Source of the DNA: Anaerovibrio sp.
GTDB taxonomy: Bacteria; Bacillota; Negativicutes; Selenomonadales; Selenomonadaceae
NCBI GenBank assembly: GCA_016302095.1
Contig: JAEDOE010000107.1
Coordinates: 1 to 5,286 of the forward strand
Direction: 5' to 3'
DNA length: 5,286 nucleotides
Shown here piece after piece: positions 1-5,286 of the stretch. The notes under the pieces were generated by a model. That model was given only the letters and a program-made list of their open reading frames with translations, was not told where the DNA came from and did not search any database. The stretch's first letter is position 1, and every line of letters starts with the position of its first letter. The translations under genes and the position numbers were made by a program.

Positions 1-548
1 AAGGACAAGTTCAGCTCCGCCTGCACGTGGTTATAATCCATCACGTAGAGGATGATATCCGCCAGGTGCAGTGCCGCCTCCGTAGCCGCCCTGTGGGCAT
101 CATCCGCCGAATCAATGCCCGGCGTGTCCATGATAACCACCTGGGGCGGCAAATCCAGCTGGCTACGGCACAGCTCAATCTCCGCGATGGAGTCACCATC
201 ACGGCAGAAGCTTCTCAGCAAGTCATAATCATAAGGCGCCAAATATTTCCTGGGCTTTTCCCTGTGAAAGAACACCCTGGCATAATCCTCCCCGCCCTTG
301 CCCCTGTGCACCCTTACCAGGTTGGCACTGGTGGGAATGGGGCTGGAAGGCAGGAGGCTTTCCCCCAGCAGGCTGTTAATCATCCGGGACTTGCCGGCAG
401 AAAAATGACCGGCAAAGGCAATGCCGTATTCCCCTGCGGCCAGCTTTTCCGCCAAGTCCCGTACCCTGTTCATATTGTGCTGATGGCCCCGCTGCGCAAA
501 GAAATTGTACGCAGCTGCCAGCCTGCAGCGTAAGACCTCGTTTTGCAT
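1..548 (-). CDS. Bacterial dynamin-like GTPase, N-terminal part (runs off the left edge)
   Basis: The first 182 codons of a dynamin-family large GTPase are visible, and the reading frame is still open at the window edge. The GTPase domain begins after about 40 residues of a probably helical N-terminus. The G1/P-loop is GHFSAGKS (residues 47-54), the G2 threonine lies in PTSAN (T73), and G3 is DTPG (141-144), followed by the hydrophobic strand ADIILYVMDYNHV (163-175). The G4 motif and the helical stalk and membrane-binding parts would lie outside the window. Known members hydrolyse GTP and tubulate, fuse or protect membranes; the role here is inferred from family only. The ATG at 548 is preferred because AAAGGA lies 10 bases upstream; the next Met (residue 26) has no such site. 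It follows priA on the same strand but appears to have its own promoter. Other Dynamin_N-type GTPases remain possible, so the exact subfamily is unassigned. Confidence 0.86.
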   Translation of the reverse strand, partial: MQNEVLRCRLAAAYNFFAQRGHQHNMNRVRDLAEKLAAGEYGIAFAGHFSAGKSRMINSLLGESLLPSSPIPTSANLVRVHRGKGGEDYARVFFHREKPRKYLAPYDYDLLRSFCRDGDSIAEIELCRSQLDLPPQVVIMDTPGIDSADDAHRAATEAALHLADIILYVMDYNHVQAELNLS

Positions 549-558
549 AAGCTATCTA

Positions 559-564
559 TCCTTT
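559..564 (-). promoter_or_regulatory. Ribosome binding site of the dynamin-like gene
   Basis: AAAGGA (within AGGTAAAGGA on the minus strand) lies 10 bases before the ATG at 548. It fixes the start of the GTPase reading frame. If the promoter proposed just upstream is real, the leader is very short and this site lies almost at the 5' end of the transcript. Confidence 0.6.
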
Positions 565-567
565 ACC

Positions 568-588
568 TGACATTACATGACATTTACA
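568..588 (-). repeat. Tandem direct repeat overlapping the -10 region
   Basis: On the minus strand TGTAAATGTCA (578-588) is followed immediately by TGTAATGTCA (568-577), two near-identical copies differing by one A. The second copy contains the proposed -10 box and the first fills most of the spacer. Adjacent repeats of about one helical turn in this position can be operator half-sites, but the repeat is short and could be chance in AT-rich DNA. Confidence 0.4.
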
Positions 589-600
589 CATACCTGGCAA
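572..600 (-). promoter_or_regulatory. Candidate sigma-A type promoter for the dynamin-like gene
   Basis: On the minus strand a TTGCCA box (595-600, five of six matches to TTGACA) is separated by exactly 17 bases from TGTAAT (572-577, five of six matches to TATAAT). Transcription would begin near 565, about 17 bases before the ATG. It lies in the 90-base gap after priA, which has no clear terminator, so read-through from priA could also occur. The box matches and spacing are read directly; promoter activity is inference. Confidence 0.45.
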
Positions 601-605
601 TTGCC
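596..605. repeat. Perfect 10-base palindrome overlapping the -35 region
   Basis: GGCAATTGCC reads the same on both strands and overlaps the proposed -35 box of the dynamin-like gene. It lacks a loop and a following T-run, so it is not a rho-independent terminator. A dimeric regulator site is possible but unproven. Confidence 0.35.
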
Positions 606-638
606 CCCACGGCATCCATATAACGGCTAAAAAATAAG

Positions 639-3113
639 TTAAGATGTAGCAAGGGGATCAATATCCACCATCACCCTCATATCCTGCCCTGCTCCCTGCC
701 GCCGGAGGAAGCACAGGACGCTCTCAATATCCCCGGTCTTCAGCAGCAGGGCATAGCGGAAAACGCCCCGCAGCCAGGACATCATGGCAGGAGCCGGTCC
801 CACCGCCTGCTGCAGGGGATTGCCCCGGAACTCCTGCACAAAAGCATCCCTCATGGCGGTTGCCATGCGCCTTGCCTCCGACTCGTTCTCATGCTGGAAA
901 ACCAGCTTGATGAGCCTGCTGAAGGGCGGATTGAACAATGTCTTTCTCAGCTTCATTTCCTCCCGGAAAAATGCCTCGTAATCCTGGGCGATGCCGGTTC
1001 TGACGGCAAAATGCTCCGGGCTGTAGCACTGCACCACCACCCGGCCCGGTACCTCGCCCCGCCCGGCCCGGCCTGCCGTCTGGGTAATCAGCATAAACAC
1101 CCGCTCCGCCGCCCGGAAATCCGGCATATTCAGGGTTGAATCCGCACTGAGAATGCCCACTGCCGTCACATTGGGAATATCATGCCCCTTTGCCACCATC
1201 TGGGTGCCCAGCAGAATATCAAATTCCCTTTTGCGGAACTTGTCCAGTATCTCCGTGTGAGCAAACTTGCCGGCAGTGGTATCCCTGTCCATGCGGATAA
1301 TCCGTGCCTCAGGCACCAGCTCCGCCAGCTCCTGCTCCAGCTTTTCCGTGCCGGAGCCAAAATACTTGATATAGGGGCTGCCGCACTTGGGGCAGACCTC
1401 CGGCACAGGCACCTGGATATCGCAGTGATGGCACAGGAGCCGCCCGTCCCGGTGATACACCAGCGGCATGGTGCACTGGGAGCATTTCACGGCCTCCCCG
1501 CAGGAACGGCACATGACAAAGGTGGCAAAGCCCCGCCTGTTCAGCATGAGGATAATCTGCTCATGCTTTGCCAGCGTATCGGCAATCAAATTCTGCAACG
1601 GCAGGGAAATCACGCTGCGCCGCCCCATCCGCAGCTCCTGCCGCATATCCGCACTGGCCACCTGGGGCAGGCAGCGGCTGCCGATGCGCTTCGGCATGGA
1701 AAGAAGCCCATAGTCACCCCTCACCGCATGATAGTAGGTCTCCAAAGATGGGGTAGCACTGCCCAGGAGCAGTATAGCGCCGTGCAGCTCCGCCAGCTTC
1801 TGTGCCACCACCCTGGCATGATACCTGGGAGACTCATCCTGCTTGTAGGAATTGTCCTGCTCCTCATCCATGATGATCAGCCCCATATCCTCAAGAGGCG
1901 TAAACAGGGCGGAACGGGCCCCGATGACAATGCCTGCCTGGCCGGTGCGCACCCTCATGATGGCATCATTTCTTTCATTGATGGAGAGGCGGCTGTGCAT
2001 CACCACGATATCCCCGGCAAAGTACCCCTTGAATGACTGCACCACCTGGCCGGTCAGGGCAATTTCCGGCACCAGCACCGCCACGCTTCTGCCCATGTCC
2101 CGTGCCTGCCGCGCCGCTTCAATATACACCTGGGTCTTACCGCTGCCGGTGACGCCATACAGAAGAAATGTGCGGTATTCCCGTGCTTTCAGCTGGGCGC
2201 CCAGGGCTGAAACCGCCTTTTGCTGGTCAGCTGTCAGCTCCTGCACCATGCCGCCTGCCGCAAAATCACGGTAGCTGTCACGCAGCACCCGCCGCTGGCG
2301 GATTGCACCGAAGCCGGACTCCGCCACTCCCTTGATAACCTCCCGGGAAAAGCCCTCAGACAAAAGCTCCTTGAGGGATATGGCTGGCGGCTCCCCGGCT
2401 GCAGCCTGCCTGTCAGCCAGCCACAGCAAAAGCCGTTTCTGGGCCTTTTTCCGCTTATCGAACTGTTCAATAGCCTCGGCGGTCAGCCCATCGCCCACGG
2501 CCAGATAGCTCTCATAGCTTTCCTTTGCCCGCTGGCTGGCGGCATACACCCTGCGCACCAGCTTGTACTTCAACAGCCCTTCCAGAATCTTGCCCAGCTG
2601 GGCGGCTGCCTCCGGCATGCCATCCGCTTCCAGCTGCTGCCCCAGCTCCTTTTCCTTGGCGGAACCGGCTGCCAAAAGAGCCTCATAGACCTGGCGGTAC
2701 ACATCCACCATCAGCAGCATATTGTCCCCCATATCAGGCACAGCCTCATACTTCAGCTGGATTTTCAGCCCGCTTTTCCCCGGCATAAAAAGCCGCATCA
2801 TCTCTCCCACAGAGCACAGATAAAAATCAGCCAGCCATTTGGCAGCCTCAATCATCCGGGGGGAAAACCAAGGCTCCTCATCCACCGCTGCCTTGATGTA
2901 TTTCAGCTTTTCCACGGGATAGGCATCTTTCATCTCCCGGTATCGTTCCGCCGGGCAGACCTTCACCACAAAGCCCTCAATATCCCGGCCGCCAAAGGGC
3001 ACCAGCACACGCCAGCCTGCCCCCAGCCTGCCCAGCTTCGCCGGTATCCTGTAGCTGAAGGAACTGGCTATGCTCTTGACAGGAATATTTATATACACAT
3101 CAGCAATCTGCAT
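639..3113 (-). CDS. priA: Primosomal protein N' (replication restart helicase PriA)
   Basis: This 824-residue protein, full length for the family, is the superfamily 2 3'-to-5' DNA helicase that recognises stalled or broken replication forks and starts reloading of the replicative helicase. An N-terminal DNA-binding domain (from MQIADVYINIPV, roughly residues 1-100) and linker region precede the helicase core: Walker A GVTGSGKT (320-327), motif II DEEQ (416-419), motif III GSATP (451-455), motif V GTQMVAKGHD (636-645) and motif VI QTAGRAGRG (678-686). Eight cysteines form the two-zinc insert as four CxxC pairs (535/538, 544/547, 561/564, 574/577). Motif II reads DEEQ, where E. coli PriA has DEEH. 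The ATG at 3113 is chosen because the family N-terminus begins there; a TTG five codons upstream is in frame but has no ribosome binding site. The site for the ATG is also weak (GAG 10 bases away). It lies 47 bases after the editing gene with no visible terminator, so it is probably cotranscribed. Common priA partners def and fmt do not follow. Confidence 0.98.
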   Translation of the reverse strand: MQIADVYINIPVKSIASSFSYRIPAKLGRLGAGWRVLVPFGGRDIEGFVVKVCPAERYREMKDAYPVEKLKYIKAAVDEEPWFSPRMIEAAKWLADFYLCSVGEMMRLFMPGKSGLKIQLKYEAVPDMGDNMLLMVDVYRQVYEALLAAGSAKEKELGQQLEADGMPEAAAQLGKILEGLLKYKLVRRVYAASQRAKESYESYLAVGDGLTAEAIEQFDKRKKAQKRLLLWLADRQAAAGEPPAISLKELLSEGFSREVIKGVAESGFGAIRQRRVLRDSYRDFAAGGMVQELTADQQKAVSALGAQLKAREYRTFLLYGVTGSGKTQVYIEAARQARDMGRSVAVLVPEIALTGQVVQSFKGYFAGDIVVMHSRLSINERNDAIMRVRTGQAGIVIGARSALFTPLEDMGLIIMDEEQDNSYKQDESPRYHARVVAQKLAELHGAILLLGSATPSLETYYHAVRGDYGLLSMPKRIGSRCLPQVASADMRQELRMGRRSVISLPLQNLIADTLAKHEQIILMLNRRGFATFVMCRSCGEAVKCSQCTMPLVYHRDGRLLCHHCDIQVPVPEVCPKCGSPYIKYFGSGTEKLEQELAELVPEARIIRMDRDTTAGKFAHTEILDKFRKREFDILLGTQMVAKGHDIPNVTAVGILSADSTLNMPDFRAAERVFMLITQTAGRAGRGEVPGRVVVQCYSPEHFAVRTGIAQDYEAFFREEMKLRKTLFNPPFSRLIKLVFQHENESEARRMATAMRDAFVQEFRGNPLQQAVGPAPAMMSWLRGVFRYALLLKTGDIESVLCFLRRQGAGQDMRVMVDIDPLATS

Positions 3114-3160
3114 ATCATCACATCTCAAAGAAAGAATAACTGGTTAAATAAATGGGTAAA

Positions 3161-3649
3161 TTACAGCTCCACCACCTGGGCCTCATTGCCATGACGACGT
3201 ATCATGGTCAGCAGGTCCTCCGTCTTCATCCAGATGGTAGCCGTATTTTCATTAGGATGGATGCCGATAATGCCGCTGCCCTGCACAAATTCCTCATCCA
3301 AAAACAGCTTGACGTTGCATTCCTCGTTGTTCAGAAGACCCAGGGGCGATACGGAACCCGGCAGCACATCCAGCATTTCCTTCAAATCCTCCGCCGAGGC
3401 AAAGCTCAGGCGCCTGGTCCCCTGGGCTTTCTTAAACTCCTTCAGCTGCACCCTTTTCGGCCCGCAGACCGTAATCAGGTAATAATTCTGTTTCTTGTCA
3501 TCCCGGACAAAGAGGTTCTTTGCCTCCCGGTCCGGATAAGGCATCTCCATGTTAAGTGCCTCCTCCATGGTGAAAGCCGCCTCATGCTCAGTAACCTCGT
3601 GCCAGATTTCCTGCTTATCTACAAAATCAAAAATTTCCTGCTTGTTCAC
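3161..3649 (-). CDS. Free-standing prolyl-tRNA editing protein (YbaK/ProXp-ala/PrdX type)
   Basis: This 162-residue single-domain protein matches the YbaK/prolyl-tRNA synthetase-associated editing family, which hydrolyses mischarged tRNA-Pro (Ala-tRNA-Pro in ProXp-ala) in the cytoplasm. Visible family marks are EHEAAFTMEEA (21-31), the conserved lysine in AKNLFVRD (K44), GSVSPLGLLNN (98-108) and IHPNENTAT (130-138, with H131). The layout is closest to ProXp-ala/PrdX rather than the Cys-tRNA-Pro deacylase YbaK, but the substrate cannot be settled by eye. The GTG at 3649 is chosen because GGGAG lies 9 bases before it and the resulting length fits the family. A TTG at 3679 would add ten residues and overlap the end of cobO, and has no good ribosome binding site. 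The start lies 19 bases after the cobO stop, so the pair is probably translated from one mRNA. priA follows 47 bases later. A functional link to corrinoids or replication restart is not evident. Confidence 0.87.
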   Translation of the reverse strand: MNKQEIFDFVDKQEIWHEVTEHEAAFTMEEALNMEMPYPDREAKNLFVRDDKKQNYYLITVCGPKRVQLKEFKKAQGTRRLSFASAEDLKEMLDVLPGSVSPLGLLNNEECNVKLFLDEEFVQGSGIIGIHPNENTATIWMKTEDLLTMIRRHGNEAQVVEL

Positions 3650-3658
3650 AAATCTTAT

Positions 3659-3663
3659 CTCCC
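3659..3663 (-). promoter_or_regulatory. Ribosome binding site deciding the GTG start of the editing gene
   Basis: GGGAG on the minus strand lies 9 bases before the GTG at 3649 and just after the cobO stop codon (3669-3671). It supports the GTG start over the upstream TTG at 3679, and its closeness to the cobO stop suggests translational coupling. Confidence 0.65.
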
Positions 3664-3668
3664 ATTTT

Positions 3669-4202
3669 TTAAAATTCAATGCCCTTCTGGGCCTTTATGC
3701 CCTGCTGGTACGGATGCTTCACCAGCTTCATCTCCGTTACCAGGTCAGCACGCTCAATCAGCTCTGGCCGTGCATCCCTGCCTGTCAGGAGCACATGCAG
3801 CTTTTCCGGCTTCTTGTCCAGAAGCGCCAGCACATCATCAAGGGAAATCAGCCCGAACTTCACGGCATAATTAATCTCGTCAAAGATAATCAAATCATAC
3901 TGCCCGGACACCATCATCCGTTCTGACTCCTGCAAGGCCTCTGCCGCCGCCCTGATATGCTTTTCCTTGTCCTCGTCACTGCGCATCAGGCCAAGCCCCA
4001 GGGGCCTGATCTCAATCCTGCCGTCCAATTGCCCCAGCCGCTCAATGGCTTCCAGCTCGCCGTATTTCCAGCCGCCCTTGATAAACTGCAAAATCAGCAC
4101 CCTGAGGCCGCTGCCCCAGGCCCTCAGGGCCAGTCCCAGCCCTGCCGTGGTCTTGCCCTTGCCGTCGCCGGTATGCACCAGAATCAATCCTTTTGTTTCC
4201 AT
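3669..4202 (-). CDS. cobO: Corrinoid adenosyltransferase (cob(I)yrinic acid a,c-diamide adenosyltransferase)
   Basis: This 177-residue enzyme of the CobO/CobA/BtuR family transfers the 5'-deoxyadenosyl group of ATP to the reduced cobalt of corrinoids, giving the adenosyl form used by B12-dependent enzymes. The inverted-orientation P-loop is TGDGKGKTT (11-19), followed by QFIKGGWKYGELE (39-51), the Walker B-like IIFDEIN (105-111), TGRDARPELIE (140-150) and the family C-terminus KHPYQQGIKAQKGIEF (162-177). It is short because it lacks the N-terminal extension of enterobacterial CobA (about 196 residues). The segment corresponding to GFTW of Salmonella CobA reads GLMR (71-74). The ATG at 4202 has a clear site, AAGGAG, 10 bases upstream. 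It follows the MATE gene by 87 bases and is followed closely by the editing gene. No cobalamin riboswitch fits in the leader. It could serve de novo synthesis or salvage; no other B12 gene is in the window. Confidence 0.96.
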   Translation of the reverse strand: METKGLILVHTGDGKGKTTAGLGLALRAWGSGLRVLILQFIKGGWKYGELEAIERLGQLDGRIEIRPLGLGLMRSDEDKEKHIRAAAEALQESERMMVSGQYDLIIFDEINYAVKFGLISLDDVLALLDKKPEKLHVLLTGRDARPELIERADLVTEMKLVKHPYQQGIKAQKGIEF

Positions 4203-4289
4203 ATTTTCTGCACTCCTTCTGTAAAATCATCTGTGCATTGCCTGCATACATTTCATCCCAGTCTTAAATTTCCAGCCTGCATCCCTATG
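4203..4289 (-). other. 87-base gap between the MATE gene and cobO
   Basis: Apart from the cobO ribosome binding site (AAGGAG at 4213-4218), this gap holds only an 8-base repeat, ATGCAGGC on the minus strand, at 4275-4282 and 4240-4247. I see no hairpin followed by a T-run, no convincing promoter boxes and no B12-box sequence. cobO may therefore be read from the MATE transcript, or from a promoter I cannot recognise. Confidence 0.4.
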
Positions 4290-5286
4290 TTATTTCCCAA
4301 CGGCTGGCAGCATAGAACGTTCCAGCTTGTTGAAAACGTAAAAATACGCTCCGATAATCAGCAAAATCGTAAATACCCAGCTGATGGGGTACACCGCCAT
4401 CAGCACGCTGAAAACCGGCTCCGCCGCAAAAATCGTATAGATATAGATTACCCGGAAGACGCACACCCCCAGAAAGCAGGCCGCTGCCGGATAAAGGGAA
4501 TGTCCCACGCCCCGCATGCCGCCGGAGCAGGTCTCAATGACCACATTCATAAATTCAAAAGTCAGTATGTAGCGTATGCGCAGCACTGCATACTCGATGA
4601 CCTCTGCATCTGCCGTGTAGATAGCTGCCAAAAAAGGTGCCAGCAGGGACATCAGCAGGCAGATGCTGCCGGTAATGACGAAATTCATCCCTACGCACCA
4701 GCGCATAATCTGACGGCAGCGCCGGATATTCCCCGCCCCGAAATTCTGTCCCACAAAGGTGGTAGCCGCCTGGGAAAAGGCGGACAGAATGAAAAAGGCG
4801 GCAAATTCAAAGTTCAGGGCAATAGCCGAAGCGGCAATGTACTCCGCCCCCAGATTGTTGATGGCAATCTGAATAATGATGTTGGAAAAGGAAAAGACCA
4901 TGCCCTGCAAGCCTGCCGGCAGGCCAATCCTGGCAATATACGCCAGCACACTTACATCAATGGCCAGCTTGCGCAGCTGCAGCTGCATCGGCCCTTCCTC
5001 CTGATGCAGCCAGTACACAATCAGGCAGGCACTGCAGGTAGTGGCAATCACCGTAGCGATAGCGACTCCCTCCACCCCCATATGCAAGGCCAGCACGAAG
5101 AAAAGATTCAGGCTGACATTGATACAGCCTGATGCCAGCATGGCGTACAAAGGCCGCCTGGTATCCCCCTTGCTGCGCAGCAGGGCGGCCCCAAAGTTGT
5201 ACAGCAAAAGGGTAGGAACTCCTGCCATCAGGATTTGCAGGTACAGCTCAGCGGCATCCAATATCTCCGGCGGCGTGTCAATCAAA
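4290..5286 (-). CDS. MATE-family multidrug/metabolite efflux transporter, C-terminal part (start beyond right edge)
   Basis: About 331 codons of a polytopic membrane protein are visible; roughly 120 N-terminal residues, about three membrane segments, are outside the window. MATE proteins export cationic drugs or metabolites in exchange for sodium or protons. Nine hydrophobic segments can be counted, matching the last nine of a 12-helix MATE protein. Family marks are TPPEIL before the first visible segment, YNFGAALLRSKGDTRRPLYA (29-48 of the visible part), IGLPAGLQ at the start of the second six-helix half, and VGQNFGAGN after the following helix, the counterpart of the MATE QPxxGxNxGA element. 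A TTG at 5283-5285 is in frame but lies inside the conserved domain and is not the true start. The C-terminus is short and basic (FNKLERSMLPAVGK). Substrate and subgroup (NorM, DinF or MepA-like) cannot be assigned. It lies 87 bases before cobO; sharing a transcript is possible, but a role in corrinoid transport would be speculation. Confidence 0.94.
   Translation of the reverse strand, partial: LIDTPPEILDAAELYLQILMAGVPTLLLYNFGAALLRSKGDTRRPLYAMLASGCINVSLNLFFVLALHMGVEGVAIATVIATTCSACLIVYWLHQEEGPMQLQLRKLAIDVSVLAYIARIGLPAGLQGMVFSFSNIIIQIAINNLGAEYIAASAIALNFEFAAFFILSAFSQAATTFVGQNFGAGNIRRCRQIMRWCVGMNFVITGSICLLMSLLAPFLAAIYTADAEVIEYAVLRIRYILTFEFMNVVIETCSGGMRGVGHSLYPAAACFLGVCVFRVIYIYTIFAAEPVFSVLMAVYPISWVFTILLIIGAYFYVFNKLERSMLPAVGK

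Noticed and set aside
27..533. Plus-strand open frame of 168 codons opposite the dynamin-like gene
   Set aside because: The minus strand in the same region encodes G1, G2 and G3 GTPase motifs with a good start site; the plus-strand product shows no family features.
596..640. Rho-independent terminator after priA
   Set aside because: The GGCAATTGCC palindrome has no loop and is not followed by a T-run on the minus strand; the T-rich stretch near the priA stop precedes it and has no stem.
1182..2036. Plus-strand open frame of 284 codons opposite the priA helicase core
   Set aside because: It is antisense to the most conserved part of priA and resembles no family; a shadow.
3126..3128. TTG start giving an 829-residue PriA
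   Set aside because: No ribosome binding site precedes it, and the typical PriA N-terminus begins at the ATG at 3113.
2220..3194. Plus-strand open frame of 324 codons opposite the 5' half of priA
   Set aside because: It is antisense to a clearly conserved protein, low in domain-like character and rich in His, Leu and Gln; a shadow of priA.
3677..3679. TTG start giving a 172-residue editing protein
   Set aside because: It overlaps the cobO end and has no ribosome binding site, whereas GGGAG is correctly placed for the GTG at 3649 and the shorter length fits the family.
4042..4251. Minus-strand open frame of 69 codons overlapping the start of cobO
   Set aside because: It overlaps cobO in another frame, and its downstream part is an out-of-frame copy of the P-loop region. 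The ribosome binding site fits the cobO ATG.
3957..5132. Long plus-strand open frame of 391 codons opposite the MATE and cobO genes
   Set aside because: It lies antisense to two conserved genes and crosses their junction. Its translation is rich in His, Gln, Pro and Arg with no recognisable domain, as expected of a mirror frame in GC-leaning DNA.

Overview
This window holds five genes, all on the minus strand, and coding sequence covers almost all of it. Read in the direction of transcription (high to low coordinates) they are: the C-terminal part of a MATE-family multidrug/metabolite efflux transporter (cut by the right edge), a cob(I)alamin/corrinoid adenosyltransferase (CobO/BtuR family), a free-standing YbaK/ProXp-type prolyl-tRNA editing protein, the primosomal helicase PriA, and the N-terminal part of a bacterial dynamin-like GTPase (cut by the left edge). 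I found no tRNA, rRNA, CRISPR, insertion sequence, prophage or origin signal. No gap between genes exceeds about 90 bases.

The moderately GC-rich sequence, AGGAG-type ribosome binding sites, possible GTG start and protein style point to an anaerobic Firmicute. My best guess is the Negativicutes (Selenomonas/Mitsuokella-like). This rests on overall impression, not a search.

Layout: the MATE gene ends at 4290 and an 87-base gap leads to cobO (3669-4202). The editing gene (3161-3649) starts 19 bases after the cobO stop, and its ribosome binding site lies in that gap, so the two are probably cotranscribed. priA (639-3113) follows after 47 bases with no visible terminator. The dynamin-like gene begins at 548 after a 90-base gap. 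That gap contains the best promoter candidate in the window (TTGCCA, 17 bases, TGTAAT), overlapped by a perfect 10-base palindrome and a tandem repeat. The first four genes could therefore be one transcript, with the dynamin gene separately controlled.

The genes do not form an evident pathway: corrinoid cofactor activation, translation quality control, replication restart, export and membrane remodelling are all housekeeping or accessory functions. I see no convincing undescribed system. The points worth a second look are local: a DEEQ rather than DEEH helicase motif in PriA, an adenosyltransferase lacking the Phe/Trp pair of the Salmonella enzyme, priA outside its common def-fmt neighbourhood, and the structured promoter region before the dynamin gene.
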